From Brevundimonas sp. UBA5936 (GTDB lineage: Bacteria > Pseudomonadota > Alphaproteobacteria > Caulobacterales > Caulobacteraceae): 64,000 bases of DNA. The stretch covers positions 1 through 64,000 of the forward strand of contig DJDA01000045.1 of assembly GCA_002430835.1 (NCBI GenBank), written 5' to 3'. The translations under genes and the position numbers were made by a program. The notes beneath the pieces are model-generated. The model had not been told where the DNA came from and made no database searches. It was given only the letters and a program-made list of their open reading frames with translations. Below, one piece after another: positions 1-9,058 of this stretch; position 1 is the stretch's first letter, and every line of letters begins with the position of its first letter.

Positions 1-1037
1 GACGGCGGCGGCGTCACCTCGGTCGGCAGGTTGCGCGGCGGCGGCCCGGCGACATAGGCCACCTCGGTCGAGGAGCCGACGCCTTCGCCATCTTCGTCGG
101 ACAGGGAGGCGTAGGCGATGGGCGGCGAAGGATCGGCGCTGACGCCGTAGCCGCGCTGTTCGAAGAAGGCCTGGGCCAGTTGGATGCGCTCGCCCTGGCC
201 GCGGCGACGCTGAACCTCGAAGCCGGTGTCCATCAGTTCGGCGACGTGGTCGTTGCGGCTCTTGGTCGAGCGGCCGCCCATGACGATGGTGATGATCCGC
301 TTGCCGTCGCGCACCGAGGACGCCGCGAGGTTGTAGCCTGAGGCGTTGGTGAAGCCGGTCTTGATGCCGTCATAACCGCGCCCGGTGGCCAGCAGGCCGT
401 TGGTGTTGCGGTAGTCGCGGCCCTTGTAGAACCAGTCATGCAGGCCGAGGTAGCGGTAATATTGCGGATAGTCGCGCATGACCGCGCGGCTGAGGATCGA
501 CAGGTCGCGCGCCGTGGTCGCCTGGCGCGTGTCGGGCAGGCCGTTGGCGGTGGTGAAGCGGGTCTGCTCCATGCCCAGCTCGCGCGCCTTCTCCGTCATC
601 ATCTGGGTGAAGCGGCCTTCGGAGCCGCCGATATGCTCGGCGATGACCACGGCCATGTCGTTGGCGCTGCGGACGGCCGTGGCGCGCATGGCGTCGTCCA
701 GGCTGATCGTCTGGCCGGCGGCAAGGCCCAGCTTGGAGGGCGGCTGCGACGCCGCGCGCGGCGAGACGGTCAGGTTGTCGTTCAGATTGACCTTGCCCGA
801 CTCCAACGCCTCGAAAGCCAGATACAGGGTCATGACCTTGGTGATGGAGGCCGGATAGCGTCGCGCGTCGGCGAAACGCGAGAACAGGACTTCACCCGAG
901 GCGGCGTCGACCACGATGGCCGCATACCGACTATCGGACGACTGCGCTTCCGGCGGCGCGACGCCGATTGTCGGCGTCAGGACGACGCCTCCCAGGACCA
1001 GGGCGGCCAGGAAACGACGGCGGAATAGGGCGTTCAT
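1..1037 (-). CDS. D-alanyl-D-alanine carboxypeptidase (PBP5/6-like, S11), C-terminus beyond window
   Basis: Serine DD-peptidase that trims the terminal D-Ala from peptidoglycan stem peptides in the periplasm. All three S11 motifs are in order: SITK with the nucleophile at about residue 64, SAN at about 124-126, and KTG at about 226-228. A basic start followed by a hydrophobic run ending near residue 25 is a signal peptide. The ATG at 1037 is the only start that keeps this signal intact. The reading frame runs off the left edge; the last visible part is Pro-rich, as in the linker after the catalytic domain, so any SPOR or membrane-anchor domain is out of view. The gene is divergent from the phasin gene. 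Confidence 0.93.
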   Translation of the reverse strand, partial: MNALFRRRFLAALVLGGVVLTPTIGVAPPEAQSSDSRYAAIVVDAASGEVLFSRFADARRYPASITKVMTLYLAFEALESGKVNLNDNLTVSPRAASQPPSKLGLAAGQTISLDDAMRATAVRSANDMAVVIAEHIGGSEGRFTQMMTEKARELGMEQTRFTTANGLPDTRQATTARDLSILSRAVMRDYPQYYRYLGLHDWFYKGRDYRNTNGLLATGRGYDGIKTGFTNASGYNLAASSVRDGKRIITIVMGGRSTKSRNDHVAELMDTGFEVQRRRGQGERIQLAQAFFEQRGYGVSADPSPPIAYASLSDEDGEGVGSSTEVAYVAGPPPRNLPTEVTPPP

Positions 1038-1130
1038 GGGCAAGCTACTAGCCTCGTCACTGTGGCGCGAAGACGGCTGCGATCACGCACGTTACAAAGG
1101 CTAACATCCGCTTCCCCGGTTTCGAGAGGG

Positions 1131-1145
1131 TTAACGGCGCGTCAA
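1131..1145. promoter_or_regulatory. Candidate CtrA-like site (TTAA-N7-TCAA)
   Basis: TTAA at 1131-1134 and TCAA at 1142-1145 are separated by seven bases, one mismatch from the Caulobacter CtrA consensus TTAA-N7-TTAA. It lies in the divergent gap between the DD-carboxypeptidase and phasin genes. Such matches also occur by chance; this is a weak inference. Confidence 0.3.
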
Positions 1146-1196
1146 CAGACTTGTGATCGCTCGCCGCATCCAGAGGGCAGGTTATCAGCGATCATA

Positions 1197-1211
1197 TTGT
1201 GCGTCGCACAA
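1197..1211. promoter_or_regulatory. Perfect 15-base palindrome upstream of the phasin gene
   Basis: TTGTGCG-T-CGCACAA is a perfect inverted repeat with 7-base arms, about 95 bases upstream of the phasin start. Phasin genes in polyhydroxyalkanoate producers are usually repressed by PhaR, which binds GC/TGC-type palindromes near phaP. A PhaR operator is therefore the leading guess, but the assignment is inferred from context only. Confidence 0.5.
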
Positions 1212-1305
1212 ATTTCACTTGAAGTCTTTTCGCAGGTGCACCATATCGCCGTTGTCGCGATGGGCTCGCCTGTCGCAAGAACCCTTTTGCTTCAGGAGAC
1301 TCCCC

Positions 1306-1776
1306 ATGGCTGACGCCGCTGAGACCGTGAAGAAGACCGTCGAACAAACCACCGCCAAGGCCAAGGCCCAGGCTGAATCCATCCAGGCCGCCGGCGCCAA
1401 GGCGTTCCGCGAAGGCGTCGACAAGTCGGTCGCCTCGCTGAGCGAGATCAACGCGCACGGCAAGAAGAACCTGGAAGCCGTGGTCGAATCCGCCGCCGCC
1501 GCCCAGAAGGGCGCCGAGGCCCTGTCGCAACAGGCCGTGGCCTACAGCAAGAAGTCCTGGGAAGACGGCGTCGCCGCGGCTCAGTCCTTCTCGCAGGCTC
1601 GTTCGGTGCAGGAACTGTTCGAACTGCAGACCAACTGGGCCAAGTCGGCCGCCGAGGCCTATCTGGCCGAGTTCGGCAAGGCGACCGAGACCATGACCGC
1701 CTCGGTCAAGGACAGCTTCAAGCCGATCAACGAGCGCGTTTCGGCCGCTATTGAGCAGTTCCAAGCCGCCCGCTAA
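1306..1776 (+). CDS. Phasin family protein
   Basis: Small (156 aa) Ala/Lys/Glu-rich protein, predicted almost entirely helical, with a central segment (about residues 85-130: SFSQARSVQELFELQTNW and what follows) typical of Phasin_2 proteins. Phasins coat polyhydroxyalkanoate granules and control their number and size. The ATG at 1306 has a Shine-Dalgarno CAGGAGA at 1293-1299; upstream in-frame starts lack one and would add a non-phasin leader. A strong hairpin terminator follows, so the gene is probably monocistronic. No PHA synthase gene is in the window, so the granule role rests on family knowledge. Confidence 0.85.
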   Translation: MADAAETVKKTVEQTTAKAKAQAESIQAAGAKAFREGVDKSVASLSEINAHGKKNLEAVVESAAAAQKGAEALSQQAVAYSKKSWEDGVAAAQSFSQARSVQELFELQTNWAKSAAEAYLAEFGKATETMTASVKDSFKPINERVSAAIEQFQAAR

Positions 1777-1803
1777 GGCGCGACTGCACGCTTAATGCGA
1801 ACG

Positions 1804-1833
1804 AGGCCCCGGCGGAGACGCCGGGGCCTTTTT
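1804..1833 (+). terminator. Intrinsic terminator after the phasin gene
   Basis: An 11-bp stem (1804-1814 with 1819-1829), GAGA tetraloop, then a T-run. Highly stable, as expected for an abundantly expressed gene. Confidence 0.9.
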
Positions 1834-2372
1834 CATGGCTTCGCTTCGGCGCTTATGGGCGCGTGGTCGATGCTGAAGGCGCGGGCCAGCCGCCAGCGTC
1901 CGTCCGGCTCCAGCCGCCACAGGACGGAGAAGCGGGCGCGTCCGACCAGGGTTTCCGGCCCGTCGCCCTGCCGTTCGTAGAACAGGTGGCTGCCTTCTTC
2001 GACGGCGCCGACGCCGGGGATGGCGTAGACCCGCATCGTGCTGGGCACGAGTTCGCGCCGTGAGCGCCAGGCGTCAGGGGCGGTCCGCGCGGTGCAGCCC
2101 TGGCGATAATCGTCGATGAAGCGCGCCCGCGTCGCCGTCAGTCCGCCCCGGTCGTGATAGAATTCCAGGTCGTCCGTCACCAGATCGGCCAGGGCCTCGG
2201 GATCGCATCGGTCGAACATGACCGAAAACAGGGCCGCGTCCCGTTCAGCGATGATGGGGGGGAGGGCGGCGTCATCGGTCGGGGCGGCGGGCGCCTGGCC
2301 CAGCGTCAGGGCGACGAACAGTCCGGCGATCAGGGGCATGGCGGCGGTCCGGGGCAGGGAACGGAAGCGCAT
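1833..2372 (-). CDS. Secreted DUF4440 / NTF2-like protein
   Basis: A 179-aa protein with an N-terminal signal peptide ending around residue 30 (hydrophobic stretch then APAAP). The rest matches the small alpha+beta NTF2-like (DUF4440/SnoaL) fold: an Asp/Glu-rich first helix, LVTDDLEFYHDRGG near residue 65, and a C-terminal strand pair with FSVLWRLEPDGRWRLARAFS. Members act as ligand-binding or uncharacterised enzyme-like domains; no substrate can be assigned. It is convergent with the phasin gene and shares that terminator region. Function unknown beyond the fold. Confidence 0.75.
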   Translation of the reverse strand: MRFRSLPRTAAMPLIAGLFVALTLGQAPAAPTDDAALPPIIAERDAALFSVMFDRCDPEALADLVTDDLEFYHDRGGLTATRARFIDDYRQGCTARTAPDAWRSRRELVPSTMRVYAIPGVGAVEEGSHLFYERQGDGPETLVGRARFSVLWRLEPDGRWRLARAFSIDHAPISAEAKP

Positions 2373-2512
2373 TGGTGCGGTTCCTGAGCCGAGATGTCCC
2401 GTGAATCTTTGGTCAGGCGACCGGGGTCACGCAGGCTGTGACTGGACGCATCTACAAATCAGGCCATCATTCCCTATCTGATCTTTTGACACTCCCCGAT
2501 TACGGACCACGA

Positions 2513-2842
2513 ATGCCTAACAGACGGCCAGGTGAGCAAGGCGGAGGCGCAGGCGCCGCCGTCGTCACCGAGACAAAGCCGAAACTTCAGCGGCCCTCGC
2601 TCTATCGGGTGCTGATCCTGAATGACGACTACACCCCCATGGAGTTCGTCATCTACGTGCTGGAGCGGTTCTTCCAGAAGAGCCGCGAGGACGCGACCCG
2701 CATCATGCTGCACGTGCACCAGCATGGCGTCGGGGTCTGCGGCGTCTTCACCTACGAAGTGGCCGAAACCAAGGTCGCCCAGGTGGTCGAGACGGCGCGA
2801 CGCCACCAGCACCCCCTGCAATGCACGATGGAAAAGGACTGA
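2513..2842 (+). CDS. clpS: ATP-dependent Clp protease adaptor ClpS
   Basis: A 109-aa adaptor that hands N-end-rule substrates to ClpAP. After a flexible Gly/Pro-rich N-terminal tail comes the ClpS core with [17 protein letters not shown] (the N-degron pocket region, including the conserved NDD and TPMEFV) and [21 protein letters not shown], which contacts the ClpA N-domain. The ATG at 2513 gives the usual alphaproteobacterial length. No good Shine-Dalgarno precedes it, and an in-frame upstream ATG at 2438 would add 25 unrelated residues. It lies 12 bases upstream of clpA, forming an operon. Confidence 0.95.
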   Translation: MPNRRPGEQGGGAGAAVVTETKPKLQRPSLYRVLILNDDYTPMEFVIYVLERFFQKSREDATRIMLHVHQHGVGVCGVFTYEVAETKVAQVVETARRHQHPLQCTMEKD

Positions 2843-2854
2843 GAGGAACCTGCC

Positions 2855-5161
2855 ATGCCTTCGTTTTCCCGTCCTCTCGAAGAGACCCTGCACCGCGCGG
2901 TCCACTACGCCAACGAGCGCCGGCATGAATACGCCACGCTCGAACACCTGCTGCTGGCCCTGATCGACGATCCGGACGCCTCGGCCGTGATGACGGCCTG
3001 CAACGTCGATCTGGGCGCGCTGAAGGCGGCGCTCGGCTCCTATGTCGACACCGACCTGGCCGCCCTGGCCACGGCCGACGGCGACGACGCCAAGCCGACG
3101 GCCGGTTTCCAGCGCGTGATCCAGCGCGCGGTCATCCATGTCCAGTCGTCCGGCCGCGAGGAAGTGACCGGCGCCAACGTCCTGGTCGCCATCTTCTCCG
3201 AACGCGAAAGCCACGCCGCCTATTTCCTGCAGGAGCAGGACATGACGCGGTACGACGCGGTCAACTTCATCGCCCACGGCATCGCCAAGAAGGCCGGGGC
3301 TAATGAAGCCCGTTCGGTGCGCGGCGGCGCCAGCCCGGAAGAGGCCGAGGACGGTTCGGTCGTCAAGCAAGGCGGCGAGGCGCTGGAAGCCTACTGCATC
3401 GACCTGAACGAGAAGGCCCGCAACGGCAAGATCGACCCGCTGATCGGTCGTCAGGCCGAGGTCGATCGCTCGATCCAGATCCTGTGCCGCCGGACCAAGA
3501 ACAACCCGCTTCTGGTCGGCGACCCCGGCGTCGGCAAGACCGCCATCGCCGAAGGCCTGGCGCGCAAGATCGTCAACGGCGAGGTGCCGGAGGTTCTCAA
3601 GGGCGCAACCATCTACAGCCTCGACATGGGCTCTCTGCTGGCGGGCACCCGCTATCGCGGCGACTTCGAGGAGCGGCTGAAGCAGGTCGTCAAGGAGCTG
3701 GAGAACCACGAGAACGCGGTCCTGTTCATCGACGAGATCCATACGGTGATCGGCGCCGGCGCGACGTCGGGCGGGGCCATGGACGCCTCCAACCTGCTGA
3801 AGCCAGCTCTGGCGTCAGGCAGCCTGCGCTGCATGGGGTCGACCACCTACAAGGAATACCGCCAGCACTTCGAGAAGGACCGAGCCCTGGTGCGCCGCTT
3901 CCAGAAGATCGACGTCAATGAGCCGACGATCGAGGACACGGTGAAGATCCTCAAGGGTCTGAAGACGACCTATGAGACGCACCACAAGCTGCGCTACACG
4001 GACTCGGCCATCCGCACGGCGGTTGATCTGTCGGCGCGCTACATCACCGACCGCAAGCTGCCGGACAAGGCCATCGACGTGATCGACGAGGCGGGGGCGT
4101 CGCAGATGCTGCTGCCGGAATCGAAGCGCAAGAAGGTCATCGGTCAGAAGGAGGTCGAGGCCGTCATCGCCAAGATGGCCCGCATCCCGCCCAAGTCGGT
4201 GTCCAAGTCGGACACGGAATCCCTGCGCGAACTTGAGACCGATCTGAAGCGGACGGTCTATGGTCAGGAACAGGCCATCGATCAGGTGTCGTCGGCGATG
4301 AAGCTGGCGCGGGCGGGTCTGCGCGATCCGAACAAGCCCATCGGCGCCTTCCTGTTCAGCGGCCCGACCGGCGTCGGCAAGACCGAGGTCGCCAAGCAGC
4401 TCGCCGCCACGCTCGGCATCGAGATGCAGCGCTTCGACATGTCGGAATACATGGAGCGTCACACGGTTAGCCGCCTGATCGGCGCCCCTCCGGGCTATGT
4501 CGGCCATGACCAGGGCGGTTTGCTGACCGACGCCGTCGACCAGCATCCGCACTCGGTGGTGCTGCTGGACGAGATCGAGAAGGCGCACCCCGACGTCTAC
4601 AACATCCTGCTGCAGGTGATGGACAACGGGACGCTGACCGACGCTATCGGCAAGAAGGTCGATTTCAGGAACGTCATCCTGATCATGACCACCAACGCCG
4701 GGGCCGCCGACAACGCTCGCGCCTCCATCGGCTTCGGCCGGGGCAAGGTCGAGGGCGAGGACGACAAGGCCATCCAGCGCCTGTTCGCGCCGGAGTTCCG
4801 CAACCGCCTGGACGCCATCGTGGCCTTCAAACCGCTGGGCGCCGAGACGATCCGCTCGGTGGTGACCAAGTTCGTGATGCAGCTGGAAGCCCAGTTGGCG
4901 GACCGCAACATCACCATCGAACTGACGGACGAGGCGACCGACTGGCTGGCCAAGAACGGCTTCGACGAACTGTATGGCGCGCGTCCCCTGGCTCGCGTCA
5001 TTCAGGAACACATCAAGAAGCCGCTGGCCGACGACATCCTGTTCGGCCGCCTGACGCGCGGCGGCCACGTCAAGGTCGAGCTGAAGGACGGCAAGATCGC
5101 CTTCGACATCACCCCGGCCAAGGGCGCGGCGGTGAAGGAAGAGGAAGAAGCAACGGCCTGA
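2855..5161 (+). CDS. clpA: ATP-dependent Clp protease ATP-binding subunit ClpA
   Basis: A 768-aa AAA+ unfoldase that feeds substrates to ClpP. An N-domain (about 1-150) binds ClpS. The first AAA module has Walker A GDPGVGKT at about residue 222 and Walker B LFIDEIHT; the second has GPTGVGKT at about residue 503 and [14 protein letters not shown], with the pore loop GYVG. The absence of a long middle coiled coil between the modules distinguishes ClpA from ClpB. The C-terminus is Glu-rich. An AGAGGAA ribosome site precedes the ATG. Operon with clpS; a strong terminator follows. Confidence 0.97.
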   Translation: MPSFSRPLEETLHRAVHYANERRHEYATLEHLLLALIDDPDASAVMTACNVDLGALKAALGSYVDTDLAALATADGDDAKPTAGFQRVIQRAVIHVQSSGREEVTGANVLVAIFSERESHAAYFLQEQDMTRYDAVNFIAHGIAKKAGANEARSVRGGASPEEAEDGSVVKQGGEALEAYCIDLNEKARNGKIDPLIGRQAEVDRSIQILCRRTKNNPLLVGDPGVGKTAIAEGLARKIVNGEVPEVLKGATIYSLDMGSLLAGTRYRGDFEERLKQVVKELENHENAVLFIDEIHTVIGAGATSGGAMDASNLLKPALASGSLRCMGSTTYKEYRQHFEKDRALVRRFQKIDVNEPTIEDTVKILKGLKTTYETHHKLRYTDSAIRTAVDLSARYITDRKLPDKAIDVIDEAGASQMLLPESKRKKVIGQKEVEAVIAKMARIPPKSVSKSDTESLRELETDLKRTVYGQEQAIDQVSSAMKLARAGLRDPNKPIGAFLFSGPTGVGKTEVAKQLAATLGIEMQRFDMSEYMERHTVSRLIGAPPGYVGHDQGGLLTDAVDQHPHSVVLLDEIEKAHPDVYNILLQVMDNGTLTDAIGKKVDFRNVILIMTTNAGAADNARASIGFGRGKVEGEDDKAIQRLFAPEFRNRLDAIVAFKPLGAETIRSVVTKFVMQLEAQLADRNITIELTDEATDWLAKNGFDELYGARPLARVIQEHIKKPLADDILFGRLTRGGHVKVELKDGKIAFDITPAKGAAVKEEEEATA

Positions 5162-5182
5162 TTTCCGTCAGGCTCAAAGCGA

Positions 5183-5213
5183 AAGGCCCGGACGGCGAGT
5201 CCGGGCCTTTTTT
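5183..5213 (+). terminator. Intrinsic terminator after clpA
   Basis: A 10-bp GC-rich stem (5183-5192 with 5200-5209), 7-base loop and six Ts. Confidence 0.9.
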
Positions 5214-5232
5214 GTATTCGCCGCCGGGCGGC

Positions 5233-5538
5233 CTAGCGCTTGCGGCCCAGGGCGCTCAGCAGAGCGGCTGCGCCGGCGAGGATGCCGACCGTCAGAAGAG
5301 GCTTTTCGCGGGCGAATCCCAGCGCCTTGCGGGCCGGTTCGCGTACGTCGGACGGCGCGCGGTCGACCATGTCGTCCAGCCCGTCGATGACGCGGCCATA
5401 GGCGTTCTTGGCGCGGCCCGAGACTTCCTTGACGGCGCCCTCGACCTGAAGCTTGCTGTCGCCGAGCAGACGGCCTGCGCCGCGCTGGGCCTTGCCTTCG
5501 AATTCCTCGACGGCGCCTTCGATGCGTTGATTTGCCAT
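5233..5538 (-). CDS. CsbD family stress-response protein with C-terminal membrane segment
   Basis: A 101-aa protein. The first ~60 residues have the CsbD pattern (MANQRIEGAVEEFEGKAQR then GDSKLQVEGAVKEVSGRAK). About residues 78-96 are hydrophobic (LLTVGILAGAAALLSAL) and end in basic GRKR, so the protein is probably anchored in the inner membrane by a C-terminal segment; that resembles small inner-membrane or ribosome-tethering stress proteins (ElaB/YqjD type). CsbD proteins are general-stress induced with no known biochemistry. Convergent with clpA. Confidence 0.8.
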   Translation of the reverse strand: MANQRIEGAVEEFEGKAQRGAGRLLGDSKLQVEGAVKEVSGRAKNAYGRVIDGLDDMVDRAPSDVREPARKALGFAREKPLLTVGILAGAAALLSALGRKR

Positions 5539-5626
5539 GACTATCTTACCTGTTGGGGAGGGAAAGCCCCCAAGAAGCGCGCAAAAACGGCCAAGGTTCC
5601 GGCGTTCTGTCAGGTGCGACGCGATG

Positions 5627-6772
5627 TCAGCCCTGGCGATAAGGCGACAGCTCCGCCGTCATCGCGTGCATCTCCGTCTCGACCGCCGGGCGCTCCTGTT
5701 CCAGGTAGCGGGCGACCGGATCGCGCAGCGCCGGATCGGCGATGAAGTGGGCTGAATAGACGGGGGAGGGCAGGTAGCCGCGCGCGATCTTGTGATCCCC
5801 TTGCGCGCCCGCTTCGACCCGCGACAGGCCGCGCGCGATGGCGAAGTCGATGGCCTGATAATAGCACAGCTCGAAATGCAGGAAGGGCCGGTCGACCAGC
5901 GTTCCCCATTGGCGGCCATACAGGGCGTCTCGGCCGATGAAGTTGAGTGCTCCCGCCACCGGCGCCTCGCCCTTGAACGCCATGACCAGGGCGATGCGGT
6001 CGGCCATGCCGGCCCCGACGCGGGCGAAGAAGTCGCGCGTCAGATAGGGCCGCCCCCATTTGCGGTCGCCGGTGTCCATGTAGAAGGCGAAGAAGGCGTC
6101 CCAGTGCGTCTGCGTGATCTCGGCCCCGGTCAGGACGCGGATGTCGAGACCGCTTTGCGCCTCGCGTCGCTCGCGCCGGATGGTCTTGCGCCGGTTGGAC
6201 GACAGGGCGGCCAGGAAGTCGTCGAAGCTCCGATAGCCGTCGTTGCGCCAGATGAACTGGATGTCCCGGCGCGGCAGCAGACCCGCCTCGGTCATGACGC
6301 GCCATTCGGCCTCAAGCGGGAAGTTGATGTGCAGGGACGAGACGCCCAGCCGCTGGGTCAGCGTCAGCGCGCCTTGCAGCAGGGCCTCGCGCACCGTGGC
6401 GGCGTCTGTGCCCGGCGCGTTCAGGAAGCGCGGGCCGCTCGCGGGGGTGAAGGGCACGGCGCCCAGCAGCTTGGGATAGTAACGCCCGCCCGCGCGCTCA
6501 TAGGCGTCGGCCCAGCTGTGGTCGAAGACGTATTCGCCCTGGCTGTGGCCCTTGAGATAGAGGGGCATGACGCCGATCACGGCGCCGTCTTCATCATGCA
6601 AGGACAGGTGGCGCGCCGCCCAGCCCTCAGACGGGACGGCGCTGCCGGACGCCTCGCAGGCGTCAAGGAAGTCGTAGGAGACGAAAGGATCGCCGCTTGG
6701 AGCCGCACAGGCGTCCCATGCGTCCCGGCCTATGGCGGCGATCCGGTCGTTTACCTGAAGGGTGAAGCTCAC
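5627..6772 (-). CDS. GNAT / FemAB-like N-acyltransferase (DUF482)
   Basis: A 381-aa member of the DUF482 family of predicted peptidogalycan-type or GNAT acyltransferases. Visible conserved segments are DHSWADAYERAGGRYYPKLL (about residue 95), LHINF, and the basic SSNRRKTIRRERREA; the C-terminal half has VEAGAQGDHKIARGYLP, typical of the family. Its substrate is unknown. The start is taken as the GTG at 6772, which overlaps the ridA stop as GTGA and lies just after a GAGG, indicating translational coupling; the frame stays open upstream through ridA, but only as a shadow. It may modify an amino-acid-like or peptide substrate. Confidence 0.8.
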   Translation of the reverse strand: MSFTLQVNDRIAAIGRDAWDACAAPSGDPFVSYDFLDACEASGSAVPSEGWAARHLSLHDEDGAVIGVMPLYLKGHSQGEYVFDHSWADAYERAGGRYYPKLLGAVPFTPASGPRFLNAPGTDAATVREALLQGALTLTQRLGVSSLHINFPLEAEWRVMTEAGLLPRRDIQFIWRNDGYRSFDDFLAALSSNRRKTIRRERREAQSGLDIRVLTGAEITQTHWDAFFAFYMDTGDRKWGRPYLTRDFFARVGAGMADRIALVMAFKGEAPVAGALNFIGRDALYGRQWGTLVDRPFLHFELCYYQAIDFAIARGLSRVEAGAQGDHKIARGYLPSPVYSAHFIADPALRDPVARYLEQERPAVETEMHAMTAELSPYRQG

Positions 6773-7227
6773 TTCACCTCGATGATGGCGTCCACTTCGA
6801 CGGCGAAGCCGAGCGGCAGCTTGTAGACGCCGACGGCCGAGCGCGAGTGCTTGCCTGCGTCGCCGAAGACCTGGACCATCAGGTCCGAGCAGCCGTTGAT
6901 CACGCCGGGGATGGCCTCGAAGTCCGGCCCCGCCTGGACGAAGCCGCCCAGCTTGACGATGCGGACCACGCGATCTAGGTCGCCGTCGACGGCGGCGTTG
7001 ATCTGGGCCAGCAGGTTGATGCCGCACAGGCGGGCGGCCTCGGCGGCCTGCTCCGGGGTCACGTCCACGCCGACGGTGCCCTTGATGCCGCCGCTGGCGT
7101 CGTTAGACAGCTGGCCCGAGATGAAGATCTGCTCGCCCGAGCGGACGTAGGAGACATAGCTGGCGACCGGCTTGGCGGGCTCGGGCAGGGTGATGCCGAG
7201 TTCAGCGATGCGGGCGTGAATGCTCAT
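6769..7227 (-). CDS. RidA family (YjgF/YER057c/UK114) protein
   Basis: A 152-aa protein of the RidA superfamily, whose archetype hydrolyses reactive 2-aminoacrylate and other enamine/imine intermediates. Family features include YVRSGEQIFISGQL near residue 30, an INLLAQINAAV helix, and a C-terminal strand with VEVDAIIEV. The length (about 150 rather than 128) and the LPLGFAVEVDA ending suggest a RidA-related subfamily rather than archetypal RidA, so its activity is less certain. It is first gene of a two-gene operon with the acyltransferase. Confidence 0.85.
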   Translation of the reverse strand: MSIHARIAELGITLPEPAKPVASYVSYVRSGEQIFISGQLSNDASGGIKGTVGVDVTPEQAAEAARLCGINLLAQINAAVDGDLDRVVRIVKLGGFVQAGPDFEAIPGVINGCSDLMVQVFGDAGKHSRSAVGVYKLPLGFAVEVDAIIEVK

Positions 7228-7281
7228 GGGGCGACTCCGTATGAAAGGGTGGAGGGGGTTTAGCGCGGCGCGGCGGCCGCG

Positions 7282-8556
7282 TCATCCGGGGCGTTCATTT
7301 GGTCGCTTCAACGCGCGTCCAGCCACCACGGCTGCGGCCCCGAACTTGTCGCGCAGGGCGTCGATGGCGGTCTCGGTCTTCAGGGCTCGCGTCTCGGCCG
7401 TGGCGAACAGGCCGGCGGGGGCGTCATGGGCGTCGGCGATGTCGGCCATGCCGATGCCGATCAGTCGATAGGGCGCGCCCAGTTCCGGTTTCAGCAGGTC
7501 GCGCCCGGCGGCGAACAGAGCGCGCGCCGTCTGCACCGGCTCGGCCAGGGTGATGCGGCGGGTGACGATCTTGAAGTCCGTCTTGCGCAGCTTCAGCACC
7601 ACGACGCGGCTGGCTACGCCGTCGCGCCGGGCCTTGGAGGCCAGCTTCTCGCACAGGGGCCACAGCTCGGCCTCCAGCGCCTCGGCCGTGGTCAGGTCGT
7701 CGTTGAAGGTGGTCTCGGCGCTCATGCCGCGTCGGTCGTGATCCGGGTTCACCGGGCGGCTGTCGCGCGCGTGGCTGAGGTCGTGCAGGCGCAGGCCCGT
7801 CTCGCCATAGCGCCGGACCAGATCCTTGACCTCGGCGGCGGCCAGGTCGCCGATGGTCGCGAAGCCGTCCGAACGCAGGGTGCGTCCGAACACCGGCCCG
7901 ACGCCGGGCAGGGTGGTCACGGGGCGCGGCGCCAACAGGCCTTGCGCCTCAGCCGCGCCGATGACGGAGAAGCCGCGCGGCTTGTCCAGTTCGGACGCGA
8001 TCTTGGCCAGAAAGCGGTTGGGCGCCAGGCCGATGGAGACGCTGAGGCCCGTCTCGTCCTCAATCCATTTCTGCAGGCGCGCCAACTGGAAGGCGGGCGG
8101 GCCGCCGTTCAGCCGCTCGGTGCCCTTCAGGTCGATCCAGGCCTCGTCCAGCGACAGGGTCTGGACCAGCGGCGTCAGGCGATGAACGGCGCCGAAGATG
8201 CGCTCGCTCTCGGCCACATATTTGCGGAAGTCCGGCTTGATGACCACGGCGTCGGGGCAGGCCTTCAGCGCCTTGAACATCGGCATGGCGGAGCCGACGC
8301 CGTACAGCCGCGCCACATAGCAGGCGGTGGAGACCACCCCGCGCTTGCCGCCGCCGACAATCACCGGCTTGTCGCGCAGTTCGGGCCGGTCGCGTTTCTC
8401 CACCGAGGCGTAGAAGGCGTCGCAGTCCAGGTGGGCGATGTGCAGATCGCTCAGCTCGTCATGGGCGATGACCCGGCGGGAGGCGCACGACGGACACCGC
8501 GCGACCTTGCGGTCGCCGGTCCACAGGCAGTCGCGACAGAGGGCCGTGATGGCCAA
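7282..8556 (-). CDS. dinB: DNA polymerase IV (Y family) with N-terminal Cys4 zinc-ribbon-like extension
   Basis: A 424-aa error-prone translesion polymerase. The palm has HLDCDAFYASVE (first catalytic Asp) near residue 42 and LSLDEAWIDL (catalytic Asp-Glu) near 140; the HhH thumb LPGVGPVFGRTL and little-finger domain follow. Before the polymerase core are about 38 extra residues with CRDC and CPSC, a possible zinc knuckle absent from E. coli Pol IV. No obvious clamp-binding peptide is visible at the extreme C-terminus, which ends RPNERPG. I found no clear SOS box (GTTC-N7-GTTC) upstream. Confidence 0.92.
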   Translation of the reverse strand: MAITALCRDCLWTGDRKVARCPSCASRRVIAHDELSDLHIAHLDCDAFYASVEKRDRPELRDKPVIVGGGKRGVVSTACYVARLYGVGSAMPMFKALKACPDAVVIKPDFRKYVAESERIFGAVHRLTPLVQTLSLDEAWIDLKGTERLNGGPPAFQLARLQKWIEDETGLSVSIGLAPNRFLAKIASELDKPRGFSVIGAAEAQGLLAPRPVTTLPGVGPVFGRTLRSDGFATIGDLAAAEVKDLVRRYGETGLRLHDLSHARDSRPVNPDHDRRGMSAETTFNDDLTTAEALEAELWPLCEKLASKARRDGVASRVVVLKLRKTDFKIVTRRITLAEPVQTARALFAAGRDLLKPELGAPYRLIGIGMADIADAHDAPAGLFATAETRALKTETAIDALRDKFGAAAVVAGRALKRPNERPG

Positions 8557-8680
8557 GCATGAACTCCGTTTGTCTCGGCTTCACGTCAACTTAAGACTGC
8601 TGCGCTCACAGTGCACCCAAGAAGGCGCAACAGCCCACCGCGAAAGCGGATGAACAAGAGGCGCAACAGCCGGGTGGCGG

Positions 8681-9058
8681 ATGTCCAAGAAAGTCCTCAT
8701 CGTCGAGGATAATGAGCTGAACATGAAGCTTTTTCATGATCTGCTCGATTCCCAGGGGTATGAAGTGCTGCAGACCCGCGAAGGGCTGCAGGCGCTGGCG
8801 ATTGCGCGCGAGCACCGCCCCGATCTGATCCTGATGGATATCCAGTTGCCGGAAATCTCGGGCCTTGAAGTCACCAAATGGCTCAAGGACGACGAAGAGC
8901 TGAACCATATCCCCGTCATCGCCGTTACAGCCTTCGCCATGAAGGGTGATGAGGAACGGATTCGGCAGGGAGGCTGCGAGGCTTACATCTCCAAGCCGAT
9001 TTCGGTCATTTCCTTCCTGGAGACGGTGCGCAGGCACCTGGGTCAGGGGGCGGCATGA
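8681..9058 (+). CDS. divK: Single-domain response regulator DivK
   Basis: A 125-aa receiver domain alone, with the phosphoacceptor Asp53 in LILMDIQLP, acidic residues Glu9/Asp10, Thr in [11 protein letters not shown] and Lys in ISKPISV. The sequence and the adjacent pleD match Caulobacter DivK, which relays phosphorylation from PleC/DivJ and controls DivL-CckA and thereby CtrA. Its stop overlaps the pleD start (ATGA at 9055-9058). It has its own leader downstream of, and divergent from, dinB. Confidence 0.95.
   Translation: MSKKVLIVEDNELNMKLFHDLLDSQGYEVLQTREGLQALAIAREHRPDLILMDIQLPEISGLEVTKWLKDDEELNHIPVIAVTAFAMKGDEERIRQGGCEAYISKPISVISFLETVRRHLGQGAA

Noticed and set aside
2486..2515. sigma-70 type promoter TTGACA at 2486 before clpS
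   Set aside because: No convincing -10 element at proper spacing before the start codon.
2474..3742. Long minus-strand open frame opposite clpS-clpA
   Set aside because: Overlaps two certain genes and lacks any domain.
8557..8680. SOS (LexA) box upstream of dinB
   Set aside because: No GTTC-N7-GTTC pair found in the region.
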